Source: JAOAFX01 sp965649105 (lineage in GTDB: Bacteria; Hydrothermota; Tepidihabitantia; SM23-42; JAOAFX01). From it: a stretch of 11,542 nucleotides of DNA. The DNA is taken from positions 1 to 11,542 of the forward strand of contig CBFGJP010000077.1 of NCBI GenBank assembly GCA_965649105.1, in the 5' to 3' direction. The translations under genes were made by a program, and so were the position numbers. Below, one piece after another: positions 1 to 6,341 of this stretch. The notes under the pieces were generated by a model. The model was not told where the DNA came from. It did no database searches and saw only the letters and a program-made list of their open reading frames with translations. Each line of letters opens with the position of its first letter. The stretch's first letter is position 1.

Positions 1-129
1 AAGCACCATTCCTTCAGGTGGCGGTTTAATCCTTTTAACAATAATTTTTTCCTCACTCTTTTTTTTACTGCAACTGGCGGATAAACAAAAGATTAGTATC
101 ACAAAAAAAAGTTTTTCATATATTGTCAT
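1..129 (-). CDS. N-terminal fragment of a lipoprotein, possibly SUMF1/FGE-like
   Basis: Reading the minus strand from an ATG at 129, 43 codons stay open to the window edge, so only the N-terminus is present. It starts with a short charged region (MTIYEK) and a hydrophobic stretch (about residues 7-18), then LSAS followed by Cys20, which resembles a signal peptidase II lipobox. A Lys/Glu-rich linker follows. This predicts a membrane-anchored lipoprotein exported by Sec. The last visible residues, PPPEGMVL, resemble the usual opening of formylglycine-generating-enzyme/SUMF1 domains (xGMVLIPxGxFxMG), so the missing part may be such a domain; that is inference from eight residues. No Shine-Dalgarno lies upstream. 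A promoter at 136-163 would start transcription at the ATG itself. Confidence 0.6.
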   Translation of the reverse strand, partial: MTIYEKLFFVILIFCLSASCSKKKSEEKIIVKRIKPPPEGMVL

Positions 130-135
130 AAATAT

Positions 136-163
136 ATGCTATCCAAATTTATTTTCAAGTCAA
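136..163 (-). promoter_or_regulatory. Putative sigma70 promoter of the left-edge lipoprotein gene
   Basis: On the minus strand, TTGACT (163-158) is followed after 16 nt by TAGCAT (141-136). The predicted +1, seven bases beyond the -10 box, falls on position 129, the A of the ATG, which would give a leaderless mRNA. An overlapping alternative, TTGAAA-16-TATATT, would start inside the gene and is less likely. Confidence 0.45.
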
Positions 164-285
164 GTATAAAAATCATTTAGTACCGAGTTCTCTTTACATT
201 TTTGAAATTTAAATTCAAAATATTTGAAAAACTTGTGGATTTCTCATACTGCCACTTTTTTCTCAGCCATCAAAGAGGAGAGCAG

Positions 286-300
286 GTGGAGGAAACTCAG
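286..300 (+). promoter_or_regulatory. Shared upstream element, copy 1 (GTGGAG-N5-TCAG)
   Basis: GTGGAG (286-291), five bases, then TCAG (297-300), ending exactly 12 nt before the -35 box at 313. The same words with the same internal spacing and the same distance to the -35 box occur at 3583-3597. The function is unknown: it could be an activator or repressor site, or a remnant of a promoter-bearing repeat. Confidence 0.35.
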
Positions 301-312
301 CAGTTGGCAATA

Positions 313-340
313 TTGACTTTTATTAAAAAATTTATAAAAT
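313..340 (+). promoter_or_regulatory. Putative sigma70 promoter for the acyl-CoA dehydrogenase pair
   Basis: TTGACT (313-318), a 16-nt spacer, then TAAAAT (335-340). The predicted start is near 346-347, giving a 5' leader of about 25 nt that includes the ribosome binding site. It is the only good promoter I see ahead of the two genes, so they are probably co-transcribed. Confidence 0.6.
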
Positions 341-361
341 TAAGAATTATAAATTTTTGAG

Positions 362-368
362 AAGGAGG
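362..368 (+). promoter_or_regulatory. Shine-Dalgarno site AAGGAGG that fixes the start at 372
   Basis: AAGGAGG lies 3 nt before ATG 372. The spacing is short, but the upstream in-frame TTG at 357 would put this strong site inside the gene and would have none of its own, so ATG 372 is preferred. Confidence 0.7.
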
Positions 369-371
369 TTT

Positions 372-1517
372 ATGGAATACTTTTTTACAGATGAAGAAAA
401 GGCACTAAAGGAGAAGGTCCGAAAAATTGCTGAAGAACTGATTCTACCCATGCGCGATGAACTTGATAAAAATGCTGAATTTCCTCGTGAGATAATTGAT
501 AAAATGGCAAAAGAAGGGCTTTTAAGAATCTTTATCCCTAAAGAATATGGCGGAACTGGTGCAAAGATTATGGATATGAGCATTGCCTGCGAAGAGGTGG
601 CACGTGTTTGTGCAGGTGTTGCTACTGCTTATGCAGTGGGAGCACTTGGTTCTGGACCGATAATATATTTCGCTTCAGAGGAGCAGAAAAAGAAATATTT
701 ACCAAAGATTGCCAGCGGTGAGCTCTATTGCGCTTTTGGACTTACTGAAGCACAGGCAGGAAGTGATGTGGCAAATATTCAGACTACAGCAAAAAAAGAA
801 GGTGATTATTATATTTTAAATGGTGTTAAACAATTTATTTCAAATGGCAGTATTGCCGATATCTATGTGGTTCTTGCCTCAACCGATAAATCTCGGGGTG
901 CAAGAGGCATTTCTGCATTTATCGTGGAAAAAGGTATGCCTGGCTTTGAATTTGGGAAACACGAGAATAAATTAGGTATCCGCACTTCCACCACGACTGA
1001 GCTTGTTTTTTCTGATTGCAAAGTGCCAAAAGATAATTTGATGGGAAAAGAAGGAATGGGATTTATTTATACAATGCGAAATTTTGATCGTGCCAGGCCC
1101 GGCGTCGGTGCAATTGGACTTGGTGTGGCTCAGGGCGCGTATGAAGCCGTTCTGAAATTTGCGGCAGAAAAAAATCTCCTTGGCAATCAATATATTCAAC
1201 GCAAGGTCGCCGATATGGCTACTGAGATTGAGTCAGCCCGTGCATTAATTTACGCTGCGGCTCGTTCCATTGATGCGGGAATAAAGAATACGACAAAACC
1301 TGCTTCGTTTGCAAAACTATTCCCATCTGATATTGCAATGAAGACTACCCTTGAGGCAATTGAAATTATGGGACCTTATGGATTGTTAAGAGAATATAAT
1401 GTTGAGAAGATGCTCCGCGACGCAAAGATTACGCAAATATATGAAGGAACCAATCAAATTCAAAGGGGTCAGATTGCCCTTGAGATAATCAGGGAAATCG
1501 GATACAAAAAGGAGTGA
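372..1517 (+). CDS. Acyl-CoA dehydrogenase family protein, catalytic-type subunit
   Basis: 381 aa, usual length for the family (about 380). Acyl-CoA dehydrogenases remove two hydrogens at the alpha-beta bond of an acyl-CoA using FAD and pass electrons to ETF. Visible: helical N-domain (1-115); the family signature GLTEAQAGSDV (123-133), which in homologues contacts the flavin ring; FISNG (155-159); and the C-terminal IYEGTNQIQR (356-365), whose Glu358 aligns with the catalytic base of MCAD/SCAD-type enzymes. Odd: the R-x-x-F-G motif that binds the FAD pyrophosphate from the partner subunit is degraded to KNLLG (267-271), and the usual QI(x)GGxG adenine-side motif reads EIMGPYG (331-337). The next gene keeps both. 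The start is ATG after AAGGAGG; MEYFFTDEE fits homologous N-termini. Substrate unknown; no etf genes lie in the window. Confidence 0.93.
   Translation: MEYFFTDEEKALKEKVRKIAEELILPMRDELDKNAEFPREIIDKMAKEGLLRIFIPKEYGGTGAKIMDMSIACEEVARVCAGVATAYAVGALGSGPIIYFASEEQKKKYLPKIASGELYCAFGLTEAQAGSDVANIQTTAKKEGDYYILNGVKQFISNGSIADIYVVLASTDKSRGARGISAFIVEKGMPGFEFGKHENKLGIRTSTTTELVFSDCKVPKDNLMGKEGMGFIYTMRNFDRARPGVGAIGLGVAQGAYEAVLKFAAEKNLLGNQYIQRKVADMATEIESARALIYAAARSIDAGIKNTTKPASFAKLFPSDIAMKTTLEAIEIMGPYGLLREYNVEKMLRDAKITQIYEGTNQIQRGQIALEIIREIGYKKE
1509..1514 (+). promoter_or_regulatory. Shine-Dalgarno site for the second acyl-CoA dehydrogenase gene
   Basis: AAGGAG lies 5 nt before ATG 1520, inside the end of the preceding gene. 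An in-frame GTG at 1514 overlaps this site and is therefore an unlikely start. Confidence 0.75.
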
Positions 1518-1519
1518 CA

Positions 1520-2611
1520 ATGGAATTGAGTAAAGAATCTTTATTATTAAAGAATGAAATCAAAAAATTTGCCAAAGAAATAATATCAGAAAAAGTCGAT
1601 GAGTTTGATAAACAGGGTGTATTCCCAAAGGAAAATATCAAACAACTTGGTGATATGGGCATACTGGGTGCTACAATTTCCGAATCTTTTGGTGGTTGTG
1701 CTCTGGACACGGTATCATTGATTGTGACTTTAGAAGAGATTAGCAAGGTCTGCCCTTCAACCGCTTTGATACTCCTTACGCACGATATTTTGTTTGCGTA
1801 TCCTATAGAAAAATTTGGAAACGAAGAGCAGAAAAAGAAATATTTGCCATCCGCAGCAACCGGGGGGATCATTGGTGGTTTTGCTGAGGTTATGACGAAT
1901 GAACTCAAGATCGTTAGAGAAAATGATTATTATAATATGTCGGGGAAAAATCATATTTTATTAAATGGGGCTGCCGATGGTCCTTTTATACTTGTCTTTG
2001 AAACAAACAACCACATTGAGGCTATAGTAGTTGATAAAACGGTCAACGGTTTGGTTAGAAGTAAAAAAGATAATGTCATTGGAATGCATGCCGGTGGTAT
2101 AACTGAAGTTGTTTTTGATAATTGCAAAATTGCTGTGAATAATCTTATTGGTAATGAAGGTGATGGGAAATTTATACTTGAAGAAATAAGGGCTTTCGCC
2201 AATCTAGGTTTCTCAGCGATAAATTTAGGCATTGCCGAAGGGTGTATGGAGAATGCAATAAAGTATGCAAAAGAAAGGGTGCAGTTTGGTGAACCGATAA
2301 TTAACTTTGGCATGGTAAGGGAGATGATTGCGGATATGATAACAAAGATAGAGGCGGTTAGAAATCTTTTATATGACTCTGCTTATCTCAGAGATAACAA
2401 TAAAGATTTCTTGCGTTCTGCTGCGATTACCAGATATTTCAGCAACCAGGCGGTTGCTGAAATTACTACGAATGCAATCCAAATTTATGGTGGTTATGGA
2501 TATATGAAAGATTATCCCGTTGAGCGCTATTTCCGGGATGCCCAGGTATCAAGGGTGCTTTGTTGTTCAAATATTGATTTAAAGGAAATGATCGTTTCAA
2601 AAACAGTTTAA
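1520..2611 (+). CDS. Acyl-CoA dehydrogenase-like protein lacking the catalytic Glu, partner-type subunit
   Basis: 363 aa, about 18 shorter than its neighbour and clearly homologous along its length (for example EEQKKKYLP at 102-110 and DYPVERYFRDAQ at 331-342). It begins 2 nt after the upstream stop, so the two are translationally coupled. Adenine-side FAD motifs are intact: ERVQFG (252-257) and QIYGGYG (321-327). The flavin-side signature (LTExxAGSD in relatives) is missing, replaced by FAEVMTNELKI (121-131), and the region between YLP and the (F/L)xxNG motif is about 8 residues shorter. At the catalytic position YEGT has become LCCS (347-350), with Cys348 where Glu should be. The alternative IVD/LCAD-type Glu position is also not Glu if Arg224 is used as anchor (Ile223), though Glu221-Glu222 lie next to it. 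It is probably not active alone; a structural or FAD-sharing partner of the upstream protein is my inference. Confidence 0.88.
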   Translation: MELSKESLLLKNEIKKFAKEIISEKVDEFDKQGVFPKENIKQLGDMGILGATISESFGGCALDTVSLIVTLEEISKVCPSTALILLTHDILFAYPIEKFGNEEQKKKYLPSAATGGIIGGFAEVMTNELKIVRENDYYNMSGKNHILLNGAADGPFILVFETNNHIEAIVVDKTVNGLVRSKKDNVIGMHAGGITEVVFDNCKIAVNNLIGNEGDGKFILEEIRAFANLGFSAINLGIAEGCMENAIKYAKERVQFGEPIINFGMVREMIADMITKIEAVRNLLYDSAYLRDNNKDFLRSAAITRYFSNQAVAEITTNAIQIYGGYGYMKDYPVERYFRDAQVSRVLCCSNIDLKEMIVSKTV

Positions 2612-2629
2612 CAGGTTAACAAATTTCTC

Positions 2630-3391
2630 TTATTTCTTGCGGGCGATGACTCCGATTGAAAGAACAGTGTAGAGAAAAATTTTTTTCTTTTTTAAAATAT
2701 TTTGCATCTCGTAAAATTTTTTTGTAAGAGTACCAAAATATGCTGGATACATTGGTATCTTGATTTTTAGTCGCAAAAGCATTTCTCTTATGATTTTATA
2801 AATTATCCCTGGTCTTGACCAATCACCATAAAAATGGATTGGTTCTAAATTATATTTTTCTATTAATCTCTTAAGAGAATTAATTGTAAACTGTCTTTCC
2901 CAGCCGGCGAACCACAATTTTAATAACATTAGAATATTTTTTATGATGGTATAAATATGAAAGGTTTGGGGGACATCGATGATTAATAATCCGTCTTTTT
3001 TTAGAATTCGATAATTCTCTTTAATCAATGGTGATGGATTTTTAAAATGTTCCAGGAGTCCCTGATGAAAGATAATATCAAAACTCTCATCTTTAAATGG
3101 TGTGTTGAGTGCATCAGCCATTATCATTTGAACACCTGATTTTCCATTTTTTAAATAATTCTTTGCCAGTTGTAAACTTTTTTCTGAATAATCGAGTAAA
3201 AAAACATTTGCCCCGAGTCTTGCCAATCGGATTCCATCCCTGCCGGTTCCAGAGCCTGGTTCAAGGGCAATTTTGTTCTCTGGATTAATGAAATTAACTA
3301 ATTCCTGAACGATATCCGTGACCGGTGGATATATTGCTTCAGGTTGTTTTTGGGACCAGAATCGGTCCCATAGATTGCGTGCATATTCCAT
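2630..3391 (-). CDS. Class I SAM-dependent methyltransferase
   Basis: 253 aa with a Rossmann-fold methyltransferase domain of the Methyltransf_11/25 type. SAM-binding motif I is ALEPGSGTGRDG (42-53). An acidic residue closes strand beta2 (Asp67 in VFLLDYSE), and MADA (91-94) with Asp93 and FDIIFHQGLLEHF (104-116) form the following motifs. The C-terminal part (about 150-250) is basic and aromatic and should carry the acceptor site, which I cannot identify. Similar proteins methylate small molecules, quinones or cell-surface glycans; nothing nearby decides between these. The gene converges on the acyl-CoA dehydrogenase pair with only 18 nt between stop codons and no visible terminator hairpin. 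There is no Shine-Dalgarno: a near-consensus promoter (3397-3424) places transcription start on or next to the ATG. Confidence 0.85.
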   Translation of the reverse strand: MEYARNLWDRFWSQKQPEAIYPPVTDIVQELVNFINPENKIALEPGSGTGRDGIRLARLGANVFLLDYSEKSLQLAKNYLKNGKSGVQMIMADALNTPFKDESFDIIFHQGLLEHFKNPSPLIKENYRILKKDGLLIIDVPQTFHIYTIIKNILMLLKLWFAGWERQFTINSLKRLIEKYNLEPIHFYGDWSRPGIIYKIIREMLLRLKIKIPMYPAYFGTLTKKFYEMQNILKKKKIFLYTVLSIGVIARKK

Positions 3392-3396
3392 ATCTA

Positions 3397-3424
3397 ATTA
3401 TATAGATATTTCATTATTGGTCAA
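3397..3424 (-). promoter_or_regulatory. Near-consensus sigma70 promoter of the methyltransferase gene, predicted leaderless
   Basis: On the minus strand, TTGACC (3424-3419), a 16-nt spacer, then the perfect -10 box TATAAT (3402-3397). Only five bases (TTAGA/T context, 3396-3392) separate it from ATG at 3391, so the mRNA should begin at or immediately beside the start codon. Confidence 0.65.
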
Positions 3425-3582
3425 CGGGATTAATTAATTGATGAAATATAATACCTTAATGCGAAATACCCTACTTCATATCAAAGACTACTCTTTTAAC
3501 AATGAGCAAAGCGGGCAGGCGGTCAATACAACCCTTACGCAATTTCTATAGGATTGGACCTGAAGGAGGCATTCTATAAAAA

Positions 3583-3597
3583 GTGGAGCGGAGTCAG
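3583..3597 (+). promoter_or_regulatory. Shared upstream element, copy 2 (GTGGAG-N5-TCAG)
   Basis: GTGGAG (3583-3588), five bases, TCAG (3594-3597), again ending exactly 12 nt before a -35 box (3610). Anchoring the two promoters on their -35 boxes gives 13 identities in 20 bases here, against 8 in the other 40 upstream bases compared. The surrounding stretch of about 3505-3600 is visibly richer in G+C than the rest of this intergenic region. Confidence 0.35.
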
Positions 3598-3609
3598 AAA
3601 TATAAACCC

Positions 3610-3637
3610 TTGACAGGCATACATTTTTGATTATCAT
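3610..3637 (+). promoter_or_regulatory. Putative sigma70 promoter of the DUF2723 / PP-loop / HIT operon
   Basis: Perfect TTGACA (3610-3615), a 16-nt spacer, then TATCAT (3632-3637). The predicted start near 3642-3644 gives a leader of only 11-13 nt, which contains a GGGGG Shine-Dalgarno-like run (3646-3650) 4 nt before ATG 3655. Confidence 0.65.
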
Positions 3638-3654
3638 TAAAATCTGGGGGTTTT

Positions 3655-6339
3655 ATGAATTACGATAAACTTGAGAAGATACTTCTTTTTATTATTTTAA
3701 TCTTTGCTGGTGGGGTTTATTTATATACCGTCGCACCCACAGTCTCTTTCTGGGATTGTGGCGAATTTATCGCTTCTTCCTATACTCTGGCAATACCCCA
3801 TCCACCGGGCACGCCATTTTATGTGGTATTGGGCAGGGTCTGGTTGATGGTAATAGGATTATTTGCTGCTATTCTTCCAATCTCAAAAGAGATTGCCTGG
3901 CATATGAATTTGATTGCAATAACATTTACCCTTTTATCCGCAGTTATTTTTTATCGACTTACATTAAAAATATTCAGATTGTGGTCAAAGGATGAAAATC
4001 GTTTAACCCAGATCCTGGTTGCTTTTGGAACGACCCTGTTGGTTTGTTTCTTTTACACAATCTGGGAAAATGCGATTGAAACCGAAGTTTACGCTGCATC
4101 GACTTTTATATTTTTACTCGTTAATTACATTATCTTACTCTGGTATGAAAGTGTTAAAAATAACCAGCCCAAGAATAAATATTTACTACTATCCTTTTAT
4201 TTAATCTTTTTATCTTCGGGTATCCATCTTACACCTTTTCTTGCGTTTTTGCCGATTTATATATTCATTTTTATAGTGGAACGACGATATCTAAAGGATT
4301 GGCTTCTCTTGCTCCTTGGGCTATTCCAGATAATCTTTTTCTTTCTACTCTTCATTGCCCCAGAAAATCTCTATACACTATCACTTATTCTTTTGGCAAT
4401 TATATTACTACTGGGCATTGTTCTGCCTCTAAATAATCCTAAAAAATATTCTCACTGGCTTTTTTTCTGGTCCGGTATTGCCTTGGTTATCATTGGTATT
4501 TCAACCGAGTTATATCTGCCGATAAGGTCAAAGAAGATTACTGAGTTATATAAGGACAAAACGGCACAAGAAAGATATCTCAGGGGTGAAAATATTGCCC
4601 CGAGAATAAATGAATGTGAGCCAGGCGCGAGTTTCAAGGCATTTGATGATGCACTTCACCGGCGCCAGTATGGGCCACAATATCTCTTGCCCCGTAAGAC
4701 CCAGGAAAAAACAGGCTACAGCGTCATTGAAGGTTATTTCTGGCAGTTTGCATTATTCATAAGATATCTTTCCTGGCAGGTTGCACCCGAGAGCGTGAAT
4801 AGATTGTTTCGTGCGATTTTACTTACAATATTCTACGGTGCAGGAATATGGGGTATCTTAGAACTTTTTAAGCGAGAGAAAAAATTATTCATATTTATGA
4901 TGCTCATTATGTTTATGCTCTCATTCGCAATGATTGGCTATTTAAATTTGAAATTTTCGCCCAGCGATTCAAATCCAAAACATCAGGAGCGAGAAGTAAG
5001 GGAGCGTGACTATTTCTTTCATACTACTGATGTCTATTTCGGATTACTTGTGGGCTTTGGCTTTTATGCATTTGTAGAGTGGATAAAGAAAGAAAGCAGA
5101 AATAATAGATTTGCAAATATCGGTGCTTGTTCGGGCATAATTGTCTTTGGAATTATACCATTCTTTACAAATTTATCTTTAAACAATCGCTACGGAAACT
5201 TCATTCCCAAAGATTATGGCATAAATATGTTAATCTCCTGTGATAAGGATGGAATTATCTTTACCAATGGCGATAATGATACATTCCCATTGTGGTTTGC
5301 TCAGGAAGTTTTAGGAGTTAGAAGGGATGTTATTGTTGCCAATCTTTCTCTTATCAATACCGATTGGTATATCAGACATTTAAAATACTGGGGTGCACCG
5401 ATTACATTTAGTGAAAATGTAATAAGTAGATTAACACCGCAGATGACTCCGGACAGGCGTATAATATATGTGAAAGATATAATGATCAGACATATAATTG
5501 CCACCAATGCCGGTATTGAATTGAGAGACAGAGATTATTTTATTCCGCTGGATGAATTTGCGAGAAAATATATGAAGGGTTATAAAGAAAAGCGGCCTAT
5601 TTACTTTGCATCAACTGTATCACCGGATAATTACAAGGGTCTTGACCCATATCTAAAACTTGAAGGACTTGTCAACAGGGTAACTGGCGATAGTATGGAA
5701 ATCCCATACAATGTCGATATTGAAAAGACAAAAGATTTCTTTTATAGACAATTTCGTTATACTGGACTATTCAGGCCAGAAAATTACCAGTTATTGTCAA
5801 GAATCCTTGTTGACTTTGAAAATAGAAAGGCAAAAGGTGAATTCCCCAATTATTATGTCGCCCGAGACGAAAATTCAGAACGACTTTATGGAAATTATGC
5901 CGCCGGACTATTCAGTTTGGGGCTTGTAATGCAGGCGAAAGGTGATAATGAAGGGGCAATAAATGCCTGGCGTTTTGCAATGGCATTCGAGACCGGTCAG
6001 CAATTTCCTTTTATCTACAATCTGGGATTGCTGTATGCACAGCTAGGAATGCTTGATTCTGCCGATGCTATGTTTTCACAGATAAAGACAAAAGATCCTC
6101 ACAATTTAATGAGACTCGGTATGGTTTATCGGTCAATGGGAAGGTATGATAAGGCGATTGAATATTTCCAGGAAATCGTTGCTGCACAACCTCGCAACGC
6201 CCAGGGCTATATGGCACTACTTGCGACATATCTTGATATGTATGATACTGCATCGGCGAGAAAGATAATCAGACAGTGGCTTATGATAAACCCTTCAGAT
6301 ACGAGTGCCTTAAATATGTTAAAGGAATTGGGAGGCTAA
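3655..6339 (+). CDS. DUF2723 (TMEM260-like, GT-C type) membrane protein with C-terminal TPR repeats, copy A
   Basis: 894 aa. Residues 1-505 carry about 11-12 hydrophobic segments (first about 8-28; others near 78-103, 118-136, 148-164, 176-207, 215-256, 268-290, 385-404, 410-430, 460-475, 487-505). The first extracytoplasmic loop contains FWDCGEF (32-38) and AIPHPPGTP (46-54). Its Asp34 and Glu37 sit where GT-C glycosyltransferases place their catalytic acidic residue. Downstream are SPSDSN (435-440), REVRERDYFFH (446-456) and NGDNDTFPLW (538-547), characteristic of the DUF2723/PF11028 family, which includes human TMEM260, a protein O-mannosyltransferase. Residues about 740-890 form three or four TPR-like helical pairs. 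The likely role is transfer of sugar from a lipid-linked donor to exported proteins, but donor and acceptor are unknown. It heads an operon with the PP-loop and HIT genes and has a close paralogue at 7842. Confidence 0.85.
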   Translation: MNYDKLEKILLFIILIFAGGVYLYTVAPTVSFWDCGEFIASSYTLAIPHPPGTPFYVVLGRVWLMVIGLFAAILPISKEIAWHMNLIAITFTLLSAVIFYRLTLKIFRLWSKDENRLTQILVAFGTTLLVCFFYTIWENAIETEVYAASTFIFLLVNYIILLWYESVKNNQPKNKYLLLSFYLIFLSSGIHLTPFLAFLPIYIFIFIVERRYLKDWLLLLLGLFQIIFFFLLFIAPENLYTLSLILLAIILLLGIVLPLNNPKKYSHWLFFWSGIALVIIGISTELYLPIRSKKITELYKDKTAQERYLRGENIAPRINECEPGASFKAFDDALHRRQYGPQYLLPRKTQEKTGYSVIEGYFWQFALFIRYLSWQVAPESVNRLFRAILLTIFYGAGIWGILELFKREKKLFIFMMLIMFMLSFAMIGYLNLKFSPSDSNPKHQEREVRERDYFFHTTDVYFGLLVGFGFYAFVEWIKKESRNNRFANIGACSGIIVFGIIPFFTNLSLNNRYGNFIPKDYGINMLISCDKDGIIFTNGDNDTFPLWFAQEVLGVRRDVIVANLSLINTDWYIRHLKYWGAPITFSENVISRLTPQMTPDRRIIYVKDIMIRHIIATNAGIELRDRDYFIPLDEFARKYMKGYKEKRPIYFASTVSPDNYKGLDPYLKLEGLVNRVTGDSMEIPYNVDIEKTKDFFYRQFRYTGLFRPENYQLLSRILVDFENRKAKGEFPNYYVARDENSERLYGNYAAGLFSLGLVMQAKGDNEGAINAWRFAMAFETGQQFPFIYNLGLLYAQLGMLDSADAMFSQIKTKDPHNLMRLGMVYRSMGRYDKAIEYFQEIVAAQPRNAQGYMALLATYLDMYDTASARKIIRQWLMINPSDTSALNMLKELGG

Positions 6340-6341
6340 AG

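Noticed and set aside
235..360. A 41-codon GTG reading frame ahead of the acyl-CoA dehydrogenase genes
   Set aside because: It lacks a ribosome binding site and runs through the promoter and leader of the next gene.
357..371. TTG start five codons upstream for the first acyl-CoA dehydrogenase
   Set aside because: It would place the AAGGAGG ribosome binding site inside the gene and add residues (RRRF) not expected in the family.
2600..2629. Possible bidirectional terminator between the convergent acyl-CoA dehydrogenase and methyltransferase genes (GTTTAACAGGTTAAC)
   Set aside because: The only symmetry is the 6-bp palindrome GTTAAC; there is no stem of useful length and no T-run.
2680..2698. 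A-rich run in the methyltransferase gene (minus strand reads A-AAA-AAG then AAA-AAA), a possible slippery site for programmed frameshifting
   Set aside because: It lies about 15 codons before the stop, no stimulating structure is visible, and Lys codons in AT-rich DNA explain it.
3441..3551. A 36-codon ATG reading frame in the intergenic region before DUF2723 copy A
   Set aside because: No Shine-Dalgarno at proper distance, no promoter, and a composition not resembling the neighbouring genes; consistent with chance.
6276..6341. Upstream ATG for the PP-loop gene giving 22 extra residues
   Set aside because: It overlaps the TPR-coding end of the preceding gene; ATG 6342 has GGGAGG at 6 nt and gives the family N-terminus directly.
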